Source: Microbacteriaceae bacterium X2B
GTDB taxonomy: Bacteria; Actinomycetota; Actinomycetes; Actinomycetales; Microbacteriaceae
Assembly: GCA_005502445.1 (NCBI GenBank)
Contig: SCPB01000022.1
Coordinates: forward strand, 1-39,185
Length of the DNA: 39,185 nt
Reading direction: 5' to 3'
The notes under the pieces were generated by a model. It was not told where the DNA came from and made no database searches. It saw only the letters and a program-made list of their open reading frames with translations. The translations under genes were made by a program, and so were the position numbers. Below are positions 21,526 through 29,318 of this stretch, piece by piece. The stretch's first letter is position 1, and every line of letters begins with the position of its first letter.

Positions 21526-22512
21526 ATGAGCGACATGACCTACCGCACCCTCGGCCGCAGCGGCCTCCGCGTCTCGACCGTCGGGCTCGGCTGCAACAAC
21601 TTCGGCCGCCCCGGCAGCGCGACCGAGTCGCAGGAGGGCACCGAGCGCGTGCTGCACGCGGCGATCGAGCACGGCATCACCCTGCTCGACACGGCCGACA
21701 TCTACGGCTACGAGTACGGTCGCAGCGAGTCGATGATGGGGCGCGCGCTCGCGGGCAGGCGCGATCAGGTCGTCATCGCGACGAAGTTCGGCCACGCCGA
21801 CTACGACAGCCCCGTGCCGCACTGGGGGTCGAAGGGCTCGCGCCGTTACATACGCCTCGCCGTCGAGGGCAGCCTGACGCGGTTGCAGACCGACTGGATC
21901 GACCTCTATCAGCTGCACACCCCCGACCCGACGACGCCGATCGACGAGACGCTCGCGGCGCTCGACGAGCTCGTCGGCGAGGGAAAGATCCGCTACGTCG
22001 GGCACTCGAACCTCGCGGCGTGGCAGCTCGTCGAGGCCGAGCACGTCGCGCGGCAGCGGGGCGGCGCCCGCTTCGTCTCGGCGCAGAACGAGTACAGCCT
22101 GCTCACGCGGGGCGCCGACCGCGAGCTGCTGCCGGCGGCCGAGGCGATGGGGGTCGGCCTGCTGCCGTACTTCCCGCTCTACAACGGCCTGTTCACGGGC
22201 AAGTTCACCCGCCAGGGCGGCCCCGCCGACTCGCGCATCATGCGCCAGCGCGCGCACCTGGTCGAGAACGCGCCGTGGGACCGCATCGAGGCGTACGCGG
22301 CGTTCTGCGACGAGCGGGGCACCGGGATGCTCGAGGCGACGATCGGCTGGCTGCTGAGCCGCCCGGCCATCGCGAGCGTCATCGCGGGTGCCACGACGCC
22401 CGAGCAGATCGCCCAGAACGCGGCGGCAGCGGACGCGTGGGCGCCGAGCGCCGACGAACTCGCGACGATCGAGGCGATCTTCCCGACCAACGAGGCGCTC
22501 ACGAGCTACTGA
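21526..22512 (+). CDS. Aldo/keto reductase
   Basis: NADPH-dependent TIM-barrel oxidoreductase of the AKR family; substrate unknown. The catalytic tetrad is visible: D55 and Y60 in LLDTADIYGYEYG, K87 in ATKFGH and H131 in YQLHTPDP. The NADPH-site SVIAGATTPEQ near the C-terminus is also present. The length of 328 residues is usual. ATG 21526 is used here; ATG 21535 is better spaced from GGGGGA and may be the true start. It is divergent from ogt-tag and convergent with the HExxH gene. Confidence 0.93.
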   Translation: MSDMTYRTLGRSGLRVSTVGLGCNNFGRPGSATESQEGTERVLHAAIEHGITLLDTADIYGYEYGRSESMMGRALAGRRDQVVIATKFGHADYDSPVPHWGSKGSRRYIRLAVEGSLTRLQTDWIDLYQLHTPDPTTPIDETLAALDELVGEGKIRYVGHSNLAAWQLVEAEHVARQRGGARFVSAQNEYSLLTRGADRELLPAAEAMGVGLLPYFPLYNGLFTGKFTRQGGPADSRIMRQRAHLVENAPWDRIEAYAAFCDERGTGMLEATIGWLLSRPAIASVIAGATTPEQIAQNAAAADAWAPSADELATIEAIFPTNEALTSY

Positions 22513-22523
22513 GCGTCGCGCGC

Positions 22524-23597
22524 TCAACCCTCCGTCGGCGCCTCGATTCCCTCCTGCCGCTCGATCGGCACGAGTTCGACGTTGATCGACCGGTTGAGCT
22601 CGTCGGCTTCGGCGTTGAGGGCCTCGAGCTCGGCGAGGAGGGTGTTGTACTGCTCGACGAGGGCGTTCGTCGCCGCGAGTCGCCGTTCGAGGTCGGACTG
22701 CCGCAGCAGGAGCGCATCCCGATCGCGCTCGAAAGCCGACCGGCTCGTGTACCCGCCCGGCACGGCGGCGCGCGCGTTGAACGCGGCGATGTCGGCCTCG
22801 AGCGCCGCGGCGTCGGTCCCGTACGCCGCCTGCTCGGCATCGATGCGGGCACCGAGCGCCTCGAGCTCGGCGTTGAGCGCCGTCAGCCGCTGCTCCAGCT
22901 CGTCGAACACCGCGATGACCTGCGCGTTGAGGCCGGTCGACGCGGCGCGGTCGTCGAACCAGAGCGCGTAGTGAGCCTCGAGGGCCGCTGGCACCGCGGC
23001 GACCTCGCTGCCGACGATCGCGTAGAGCTCGGGGATGCGCGAACGCGGGTCGCGGGCCTCGTAGGCGGCGATGCGCTCGACGAGCTCGTGATCGGGGCCG
23101 AGGGCGGCGAATGCCGACTCCAGCGGGGCGACCAGGGCATCCTGCTCATCGCTCGGGAGGCGATCCCAGGCGGCGTGCAGCATCTCGTGGGCGGCGACGA
23201 CGGGTTCGAGCGCGGCGAGGTCGGGGTTCTCGACGTCGTAGAGGTAGATGCGCCCGTCGTCGAGCGTGTAGCAGCCGAGGACGCCGATTCCGGGCTCGTC
23301 GGCCGGGCAGTAGTCGTCGAAGTCGGCGGCGGGGATGATCGCCGTCAGGCTCGCGTGCAGCAGGTCGACGCCCGCCTCGGAGAGGCCCGCGCGCGAGCCG
23401 TAGTCGGCGACGACCGGGTCCAGTTCGCTCGTGAGCACCGTGACGCGATCGGCGACGATGCGCGGATTCGCCGATGCCCACACGACGCCCGAGAGCAGAG
23501 CCGCCTGCGCGAGGATCGCGAACGCGGCGAGGCCGATCAGGATGCCCCGGCCCCAGCGGGCCCCTCTCGGCCGGCGGGCGTCGGCGGGCGTCGTCAT
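22524..23597 (-). CDS. Membrane-anchored HExxH protein with coiled coil
   Basis: No function is established. Residues 1-16 are basic, about 17-42 form one membrane helix, and the rest should face outward. C97 and C109 flank a short loop and could form a disulfide. HEMLH at 137-141 fits a zinc metallopeptidase helix, and the downstream ELYAIVGSE (190-198) could supply the third ligand. Residues about 225-345 are heptad-rich Ala/Leu/Glu (FDELEQRLTALNAELEAL, LVEQYNTLLAELEALNAEADEL), so likely a long coiled coil. I chose ATG 23597; GTG 23600 is exactly leaderless-spaced from the -10 box and is equally possible. Confidence 0.85.
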   Translation of the reverse strand: MTTPADARRPRGARWGRGILIGLAAFAILAQAALLSGVVWASANPRIVADRVTVLTSELDPVVADYGSRAGLSEAGVDLLHASLTAIIPAADFDDYCPADEPGIGVLGCYTLDDGRIYLYDVENPDLAALEPVVAAHEMLHAAWDRLPSDEQDALVAPLESAFAALGPDHELVERIAAYEARDPRSRIPELYAIVGSEVAAVPAALEAHYALWFDDRAASTGLNAQVIAVFDELEQRLTALNAELEALGARIDAEQAAYGTDAAALEADIAAFNARAAVPGGYTSRSAFERDRDALLLRQSDLERRLAATNALVEQYNTLLAELEALNAEADELNRSINVELVPIERQEGIEAPTEG

Positions 23598-23607
23598 CAC
23601 GATGCCC

Positions 23608-23613
23608 ACGCTA
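23608..23613 (-). promoter_or_regulatory. -10 box for the HExxH gene
   Basis: Minus-strand TAGCGT ends seven bases before GTG 23600 and ten before ATG 23597, in the 31-base gap after the TspO gene. It suggests separate, probably leaderless, transcription. Confidence 0.45.
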
Positions 23614-23628
23614 CCCGCGGGTCGCGCG

Positions 23629-24165
23629 TCAGGCCGCGAGCACCGCGATCGCGGCGTTGAGAGTGGTCGCGTAGAGCACCCACAGCCAATAGGGCACGAG
23701 GAGCGCGGCGGCGGCGCGGCTCGACTCGCCGAAGCGGGTGATCGCCGTGAGCACGGCGAAGTCGAGGGCGACGATCACGCCGAGCGCGATCCAGAGCCCG
23801 GGGGCGCCGATCATGCCGCCGAGCCCGAAGAACATCGGGGTCCAGAGGGCGTTGAGCCCCAGCTGCACGCCGTAGACGGTCAGTGCGCGTGATCGTTGCG
23901 GCGATCGGGGGCGCCGCCAGACGAGCCATACCGCGAGCGACATCATCGCGTACAGCACCGTCCAGACCGGGGCGAAGACCTCGCCGGGCGGGTTCCACAT
24001 CGGCTTGGGGGCGTCGGCGTACCAGCCGTCGATGGCGGGCCGCGCGATCATCGAGCCGATGGCCCCGATGGCGAAGGCGAGGCCGAGGAATCCGAGGAGC
24101 ACGATCGCGGAACTGAGTGCGGAGCGGCCGCCGACGGTCGTCGTCGCCATGCGCGTGTCGGTCAT
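23629..24165 (-). CDS. TspO/MBR family membrane protein
   Basis: Five-helix membrane protein of the translocator family, which binds porphyrins and affects tetrapyrrole and stress responses in bacteria. It shows the Trp/Pro-rich family pattern: PMWNPPGEVFAPVWTVLYAMM (52-75), LNALWTPMFF (105-113) and PYWLWVLYATTLNAAI (159-174). It is 178 residues from ATG 24165, chosen because GGGAGGAGGG lies just upstream. It has its own promoter and is not obviously part of the amine operon. Confidence 0.93.
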   Translation of the reverse strand: MTDTRMATTTVGGRSALSSAIVLLGFLGLAFAIGAIGSMIARPAIDGWYADAPKPMWNPPGEVFAPVWTVLYAMMSLAVWLVWRRPRSPQRSRALTVYGVQLGLNALWTPMFFGLGGMIGAPGLWIALGVIVALDFAVLTAITRFGESSRAAAALLVPYWLWVLYATTLNAAIAVLAA

Positions 24166-24186
24166 CCGGCCCTCCTCCCGCATCGC

Positions 24187-24192
24187 ACAGTA
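24187..24192 (-). promoter_or_regulatory. -10 box for the TspO gene
   Basis: Minus-strand TACTGT would start transcription about 14 bases before ATG 24165, leaving room for the strong GGGAGGAGGG ribosome site. In contrast to its neighbours this is a short-leader, not leaderless, arrangement. Confidence 0.45.
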
Positions 24193-24240
24193 GGGCGGCT
24201 TGCTCCGAACCTCCTGCGCGTGGCCTGCGCGGGGGCTCCT

Positions 24241-25626
24241 TCAGTGCCCGACGAGCGGGGCCATCGCGCGCGCGATGAGCGAGGGCCGGCCGGTGAGGCG
24301 CTCCTCGGCGTCGGCGGCCGTCATCGCGACGAGGCCCGCGTTCGCACCGAGGAACCGCAGCGGCTCGGGCTCCCAGTCGGGCGATCGATGGTTCACCCAC
24401 GGCAGCCGGGTGAGCTCGGTGTCGGCGCCCGTGATGAGGTCGGCGAGCGTGCGCCCGGCCAGGTTCGTGGTCGACAGCCCGTCGCCGACATACCCGCCCG
24501 CCGCGCCGAGCCCCGTCGCCGGGTCGTACGAGACGCTCGCGTGCCAGTCGCGCGGCACGCCGAGCGGCCCGCCCCACGTGCTGGTGATGCCGAGCTCGGG
24601 CAGTTGCGGGAACAGCTCGTGCACCGTGCGTTGCAGGTGCGAGAAGACGCGCTCGACCCGGTCGTACTCGGGCCGGATGGCGCTGCCGAAGTGGTAGCGC
24701 GCCCCGCGCCCGCCGAAGGCGATGCGATCGTCGGCGGTGCGCTGGCCGTAGATCACGAGGTGGCGCCCGTCGGCGAAGGTCTGCCCGTGCGCGATGCCGA
24801 TCTCGTCCCAGACCGCTGCGGGGAGGGGCTCGGTCGCGATCATGAGCGAGTACAGGGGCAGGATGCGGCGGCGCGACTGCGCGACCGTCGCCCCGTACCC
24901 CTCGAGGGCAGCGATCACGTGCCGAGCGCGCACGCGCCCCCGACTCGTGACGACCTCGCCCTGGCTCCACGAGGTGACCTCGGTGCCCTCGACGATCGTC
25001 GCTCCGCGCCGCTCGACGATGCGGGCGAGCGATCGCGTGAGCCGCGCGGGGTGCACGCGCGCGCACGCCGGGTCGTAGACGGCGCCGCGCGCGTCCGCGG
25101 CGCGCACGCGGTCGGACCCCCACAGTTCGAGGGCGTCGGCGCCGAAGGCTTGCGCCCGCTCGACCTCAGCCAGGGCATCCGCCCACTGGGTCTCGGATCG
25201 CGCATACACGATCGTGCCGCCGCGCACGAAATGGGCGTCGATGCCCTCATGCGCGACGACGCGACCGACCTCGTCGACGGTGTCGACCATCGCCCGTCGC
25301 ATCGCGACGGCGGCAGCGCGCCCATGGGTGTGCGCGAGCGAGTCGGCCGAGCGGGGGAAGAGCGCCGAGACCCAGCCGCCGTTGCGGCCGGACGCACCGA
25401 AGCCCGCAATGCGCCTCTCGAGCAGCACGATGCGCAGCGAGGGCTCGCGGCGCTGCAGCTCGTAGGCCGTCCACAGCCCGGTGAGCCCGGCGCCGATGAT
25501 CGCGACGTCGGCCTCGGCGTCGCCGTCGAGCGGCGGGCGCGGCTCGAGGGCATCGCCCGCCGTGGCATGCCAGTGGCTCAGCCCGCGGTAGTGGGCGGCC
25601 GAGTGCTCGACTACAGGCGCGTCCAC
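24241..25626 (-). CDS. FAD-dependent amine oxidase (DAO family, PuuB-like)
   Basis: DAO-fold flavoprotein. The N-terminal dinucleotide motif is VAIIGAGLTGLWTAYEL (G45-G50), followed by LLERRIAGFGASGRNGG and a C-terminal GGYVGDGLSTTNLAGRTLAD. The early SHWHATAG segment resembles gamma-glutamylputrescine oxidases. Known relatives oxidise an amine to an aldehyde with release of ammonia and peroxide. It is 461 residues from GTG 25626, the only reasonable start, overlapping the aminotransferase stop by 16 bases. The context with aminotransferase and Lrp suggests polyamine or amino acid catabolism; the exact substrate is unknown. Confidence 0.9.
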   Translation of the reverse strand: MDAPVVEHSAAHYRGLSHWHATAGDALEPRPPLDGDAEADVAIIGAGLTGLWTAYELQRREPSLRIVLLERRIAGFGASGRNGGWVSALFPRSADSLAHTHGRAAAVAMRRAMVDTVDEVGRVVAHEGIDAHFVRGGTIVYARSETQWADALAEVERAQAFGADALELWGSDRVRAADARGAVYDPACARVHPARLTRSLARIVERRGATIVEGTEVTSWSQGEVVTSRGRVRARHVIAALEGYGATVAQSRRRILPLYSLMIATEPLPAAVWDEIGIAHGQTFADGRHLVIYGQRTADDRIAFGGRGARYHFGSAIRPEYDRVERVFSHLQRTVHELFPQLPELGITSTWGGPLGVPRDWHASVSYDPATGLGAAGGYVGDGLSTTNLAGRTLADLITGADTELTRLPWVNHRSPDWEPEPLRFLGANAGLVAMTAADAEERLTGRPSLIARAMAPLVGH

Positions 25627-27089
25627 GCCTCGGTGAGCACCTTCCGCAGGATCGCCTCGATCTCGTCGAACTCGGCCGAACCGATCGTGAGCGGGGGCGC
25701 GAGCTGGATGACGGGGTCGCCGCGGTCGTCGGCGCGGCAGTACAGGCCCGCGTCGAACAGGGCCTTCGACAGGAAGCCGCGCAGGAGGCGCTCCGACTCG
25801 GCGTCGTCGAAGGTCTCCTTCGTCTCCTTGTTCTTCACGAGCTCGATGCCGAAGAAGTAGCCTTCGCCGCGGACGTCGCCCACGATCGGAAGGTCTTTCA
25901 GTCGCTCGAGCGCTGCGCGGAACTTCGGCGAGTTCTCTCGGACGTGCTCGAGGATCCCCTCCTCCTCGAAGATGCGGAGGTTCTCGAGGGCGACGGCGGC
26001 AGAGACCGGATGCCCGGCGAAGGTGTAGCCGTGGTAGAACGCGGTCGACCCGTGCTTGAAGGGCTCGTAGAGCTTCTCCCGCACGATCATCGCGCCGAGC
26101 GGGGAGTAGCCGGAGGTGAGGCCCTTGGCCGAGGTGATGATGTCGGGCACGTAGCCGAAGCCCTCGCACGCGAACATGTAGCCCGTGCGGCCGTAGGCGC
26201 AGATGACCTCGTCGCTCACGAGCAGCACGTCGTACTGGTCGCAGATCTCGCGAACGCGCTGGAAGTACCCGGGGGGCGGCGGGAAGCAGCCGCCCGAGTT
26301 CTGGACGGGCTCGAGGAAAACGGCAGCCACGGTGTCAGGGCCCTCGAAGAGGATCGCCTCCTCGATGCGGTTGGCGGCCCACTGGCCGAACTCCTCGAGC
26401 GAGCCGTGGAAGCCCATCTCCTCCGCGCGGTAGTAGTTGGTGTTCGGCACGCGGAAGCCGCCGGGCGTGAGGGGCTCGAACATCTCCTTCATGCCGGGGA
26501 TGCCCGTGATGGCGAGGGCGCCCTGCGGAGTGCCGTGGTAGGCGATCGCGCGCGAGATGACCTTGTGCTTGAGGGGCTTGCCGACGAGCTTGAAGTACTG
26601 CTTGGCGAGCTTCCAGGCCGACTCGACGGCCTCGCCGCCACCGGTGGTGAAGAACACGCGGTTGAGGTCGCCCGGAGCGTAGTCGGCCAGGCGGTCGGCG
26701 AGCTCGATCGCGGTGGGGTGCGCGTACGACCAGAGCGGGAAGAACGCGAGCTCCTCCGCCTGCTTGCGGGCCGCCTCGGCGAGGCGCTCGCGGCCGTGGC
26801 CGAGCTGGACCACGAAGAGGCCGGAGAGGCCGTCGATGTACTTCCGACCGGTCGAATCCCAGATGTGGTGGCCCTCGCCGCGCACGATGATCGGCACGCC
26901 CTTGCCCTCCTCCATGCCCGACTGGCGAGCGAAGTGCATCCACAGGTGGTCCTTGGCCTTCTGCTGCAGGTCGGCCTCCTGCTCGGCGGCGAGCGCGCCG
27001 GGCAGCGGTGCGCTCGCCGCGGCCGAGCCGTGGTGCTGAGTCGACTGCTGCTGCTGCTTCTGCTTCTTGCTGCGGGTGAAGAGTGTCAT
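25611..27089 (-). CDS. Class III aminotransferase
   Basis: PLP enzyme of the omega-aminotransferase group (putrescine:pyruvate or beta-alanine:pyruvate type). The PLP lysine is K322 in SAKGLTSGYSPLGAM; D293 lies in VSDEVICAYGRTG. TTGGGEAVESAWKLA binds the cofactor phosphate. Residues 1-40 are an odd low-complexity tail (KKQKQQQQSTQHH). The length is 492 residues. ATG 27089 overlaps the stop of the Lrp gene (ATGA), which supports this start. The partner FAD oxidase follows with a 16-base overlap. Confidence 0.94.
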   Translation of the reverse strand: MTLFTRSKKQKQQQQSTQHHGSAAASAPLPGALAAEQEADLQQKAKDHLWMHFARQSGMEEGKGVPIIVRGEGHHIWDSTGRKYIDGLSGLFVVQLGHGRERLAEAARKQAEELAFFPLWSYAHPTAIELADRLADYAPGDLNRVFFTTGGGEAVESAWKLAKQYFKLVGKPLKHKVISRAIAYHGTPQGALAITGIPGMKEMFEPLTPGGFRVPNTNYYRAEEMGFHGSLEEFGQWAANRIEEAILFEGPDTVAAVFLEPVQNSGGCFPPPPGYFQRVREICDQYDVLLVSDEVICAYGRTGYMFACEGFGYVPDIITSAKGLTSGYSPLGAMIVREKLYEPFKHGSTAFYHGYTFAGHPVSAAVALENLRIFEEEGILEHVRENSPKFRAALERLKDLPIVGDVRGEGYFFGIELVKNKETKETFDDAESERLLRGFLSKALFDAGLYCRADDRGDPVIQLAPPLTIGSAEFDEIEAILRKVLTEAWTRL

Positions 27090-27553
27090 CGTGTTCCCCA
27101 GTTGTAGAACTGCTTGAGCAGTCGTAGATAGACGAATGTCTCGGTGGACTGAACGCCCTCGATGCCGCGGATCTGCTTGTTGAGCAGGTCGATGAGGTCG
27201 TCGTCGTTCTCGCAGACGACCTCCGCCATGATGTCGAAGCTCCCGGCGGTCAGCACGACGTAGTCGACGGCCGGGATGCGCGCGAGAGCCTCGGCGACGG
27301 AGGTCGTGTCGCCCGCCACCCGGATTCCGATCATCGCCTGGCGGTAGAAGCCCAGTTGCATCGGGTCGGTGACGGCCACGACCTGCATGACGCCCGACTC
27401 GGTGAGCTTCTGCACGCGCTGTCGCACGGCGGCCTCGCTGAGGCCGACCGCTTTGCCGATCTCGGCGTATGAGCGCCGCCCGTCGTCCTGCAGCTGCTCG
27501 ATGATCGCCTTCGAGACGTCGTCGAGCTGTACGGGCTTGATTCGCGTTGGCAT
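27086..27553 (-). CDS. Lrp/AsnC family transcriptional regulator
   Basis: 155 residues: an N-terminal winged helix-turn-helix (SYAEIGKAVGLSEAAVRQRVQKL, about 28-50) and a C-terminal RAM/ACT-like ligand domain (about 75-150, IGIRVAGDTTSVAEAL, VDYVVLTAGSFDIMAEVV). It is the first gene of the operon with the aminotransferase and FAD oxidase and most likely controls them and itself. The start ATG 27553 lies six bases from the -10 box, so the message is probably leaderless. A TTCAC/GTGAA palindrome overlaps its promoter. Confidence 0.95.
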   Translation of the reverse strand: MPTRIKPVQLDDVSKAIIEQLQDDGRRSYAEIGKAVGLSEAAVRQRVQKLTESGVMQVVAVTDPMQLGFYRQAMIGIRVAGDTTSVAEALARIPAVDYVVLTAGSFDIMAEVVCENDDDLIDLLNKQIRGIEGVQSTETFVYLRLLKQFYNWGTR

Positions 27554-27559
27554 GGGCTG

Positions 27560-27588
27560 ATTCTGTCAGTGACAACCAATTTTCACAA
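27560..27588 (-). promoter_or_regulatory. Promoter of the Lrp-aminotransferase-oxidase operon
   Basis: On the minus strand TTGTGA (27588-27583) and CAGAAT (27565-27560) are 17 bases apart, and ATG 27553 follows six bases after the -10. The region is far more AT-rich than the rest of the window. Confidence 0.55.
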
Positions 27589-27593
27589 GTGAA
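27582..27593. promoter_or_regulatory. Candidate Lrp operator palindrome
   Basis: TTCACAAGTGAA is a perfect TTCAC-N2-GTGAA inverted repeat that overlaps the -35 box. A second small palindrome GTCAGTGAC lies at 27565-27573 between -10 and -35. GTGA/TCAC half-sites recur across the segment, which suits cooperative binding by an Lrp-type octamer. Confidence 0.5.
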
Positions 27594-27601
27594 TCCGTAC
27601 T

Positions 27602-27607
27602 TATTAT
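27602..27607 (+). promoter_or_regulatory. Near-consensus -10 box in the AT-rich divergent region
   Basis: TATTAT matches the -10 consensus at five of six bases and points toward the FHA gene, about 115 bases ahead. Good -35 spacing is lacking. The same bases read CATAAT on the other strand, so it could serve either direction. Confidence 0.3.
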
Positions 27608-27710
27608 GCGGGTTTAGCCACGGAATTCGTTGCGCGACGGCGGAATGCCTCGAAGACTGTCCGGGCCTCGATCATCTCGGGGCTTCCCACGGTGCGGGAG
27701 GGCCTCGCGG

Positions 27711-27716
27711 TAGCGT
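27711..27716 (+). promoter_or_regulatory. -10 box for the FHA gene
   Basis: TAGCGT is followed after six bases by ATG 27723, a leaderless spacing. GAAGG in the same interval could instead act as a ribosome site if transcription starts further upstream. Confidence 0.4.
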
Positions 27717-27722
27717 GAAGGC

Positions 27723-28349
27723 ATGGAGGAGTCCGAAGGGGAGCTCGACCGTCGGCTCGAGGGCGACGCGGCCGAAACCGTCATCCGACGCCGCGATCGT
27801 GACGGCGCGGCGTCGGACGAGAGCGTCGAGCGCGACGATGACACCGTCATCCGTCTCATCGAACCGTTCGTGCCGTCGCGCAGCCGACTCGCCGACCGTC
27901 CGGCGCTCCTGATCGATTCGCTCCTGCCACAGCGACCGGGCAGCGCGGTCGAGCCGCCGTCGCGGCAGCGGTCCGGAGCGACCGCGCGCTTCGCCCTGCG
28001 CATTCCAGGCGTCGCGAAGCCGGTAGGGCTCGAGGCCCCGGTGGTCATCGGCCGTCGGCCCGGGGCCAGCCGTGTGCCCGAATCGACCCCGCCCCGCCGC
28101 ATCGTGGTGCCCGCCGATCGCCTGGGGGTCTCGGGCCGGCACGCGCGGATCGAGCAGCTCGGGGAGTCGGTCGTCCTCACCGATCTCGGCTCCAGCAACG
28201 GAACAGTCGTACACTTGCCCGCGGGGCCGCTGCTGCGCCTCCGTCCGGGAGAGTCCTGCGTGGTGCTCCCCGACTCCATCATCGGTCTCGGCGATGGGAT
28301 CGACATCGCCGTCGTGGCGGTCGATCCTCGCTCGGGCGAGGCGACGTGA
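27723..28349 (+). CDS. FHA domain protein
   Basis: Phosphothreonine-binding adaptor. The C-terminal half (about 105-185) is an FHA domain: GRRPG, SGRHARI (S137, H140) and DLGSSNGT (N159) are the phosphopeptide-contact motifs. The N-terminal ~100 residues are charged and probably disordered. They carry two Thr sites in similar contexts, ETVIRR (T19) and DTVIRL (T41). These could be phosphorylated by the kinase encoded two genes downstream and then bound by an FHA domain; that is inference. It is 208 residues long and the first gene of the signalling cluster. Confidence 0.92.
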   Translation: MEESEGELDRRLEGDAAETVIRRRDRDGAASDESVERDDDTVIRLIEPFVPSRSRLADRPALLIDSLLPQRPGSAVEPPSRQRSGATARFALRIPGVAKPVGLEAPVVIGRRPGASRVPESTPPRRIVVPADRLGVSGRHARIEQLGESVVLTDLGSSNGTVVHLPAGPLLRLRPGESCVVLPDSIIGLGDGIDIAVVAVDPRSGEAT

Positions 28350-28425
28350 CGATGGCGGGCGACGGCCGGCAGAGCGCCGCACAATTTCCTTGGCCCGCCC
28401 TCGACGACACCCTCCGGAGTACCCC

Positions 28426-29217
28426 GTGACCGCGCTCGGCCGCAGCACCGTCCGTCACGTCGTCGCGCTGCCCCACCGCGGTGAGGTCGTCGAGCTCTCC
28501 TGGCACGGGGTCACGCACACGGGCTATCGTCGCGCCGCGAACGAAGACAGCTACCTCGCCGACGTGCCGCTGTTCGCCGTCGCGGACGGCATGGGCGGCC
28601 ACGCGCACGGCGACCGCGCCTCCGACTCGGTCGTCCGCAGGCTCCAAGCCGCGGTCGACGGGGACTTCGTCGAGAGCGAGGCGATCGCCGAAGCCCTGCG
28701 CCGTGCCACCTGGGACATCCACGAGCTCGATGAGGAGGATCGCGGGATCGGCACGACCGTGACGGGGATCGCTCTCACGTTGTATCGCGGTCGGCCCGTG
28801 CTGACGGTCTTCAACGTGGGCGACTCGCGCGTCTACAGCTTCATCGGCAACGAGCTCGAGCAGATCACGACCGACCACTCGATGGTGCAGGAGATGGTCG
28901 ACGCCGGCCAGCTCGCCGCCGAGGACGCCGAGAGCCACCCGGAGGCGAACGTCATCACCCGCGCCGTCGGGTTCTCGACCGAACCCGAGATCGACTTCGC
29001 GAGGATCCCGCTCGAGCCGGGGATGCGCCTGCTGCTGTGCTCCGACGGCCTCACCAAGGAGGTGCCGGGCGAGCGACTGCGGCTGCATCTCGCCGCGCGC
29101 CTGAGCGCCCGGGAGACGGCGAACGCGCTTGTCGATGCGGCTCTCGCCCAGGGCGGCCGCGACAACATCACGGTCATCGTCATCGACGTCGTGCGGGCGC
29201 CGGAGCCGGAGGACTGA
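28426..29217 (+). CDS. PP2C-type Ser/Thr protein phosphatase
   Basis: Metal-dependent phosphatase. Motifs in order: RRAANEDSY (D41), VADGMGGHAHGD (D54-G58), GIGTTVTG, NVGDSRVY, TTDHSMVQEM, LLLCSDGLT (D207) and GGRDNITVIVID (D246, N247). All metal-binding aspartates are present. At 263 residues it is only the catalytic domain, without the membrane anchor of mycobacterial PstP. GTG 28426 follows CCGGAG. It lies between the FHA and kinase genes and should reverse the kinase's action. Confidence 0.95.
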   Translation: MTALGRSTVRHVVALPHRGEVVELSWHGVTHTGYRRAANEDSYLADVPLFAVADGMGGHAHGDRASDSVVRRLQAAVDGDFVESEAIAEALRRATWDIHELDEEDRGIGTTVTGIALTLYRGRPVLTVFNVGDSRVYSFIGNELEQITTDHSMVQEMVDAGQLAAEDAESHPEANVITRAVGFSTEPEIDFARIPLEPGMRLLLCSDGLTKEVPGERLRLHLAARLSARETANALVDAALAQGGRDNITVIVIDVVRAPEPED

Positions 29218-29281
29218 TCGGGGAACGGATCGTCTTCGTCACACTCCGATGACGACGGCGCCCGGTGCGCGAGGCTGCTCG

Positions 29282-29287
29282 TACACT
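29282..29287 (+). promoter_or_regulatory. Candidate -10 box before the kinase gene
   Basis: TACACT lies 31 bases before GTG 29319, leaving a short leader with the purine-rich ribosome site GGGAGGGGGGA. No good -35 is seen. Confidence 0.35.
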
Positions 29288-29318
29288 GGGAGGAATCGAG
29301 GCCGGGAGGGGGGATTCC

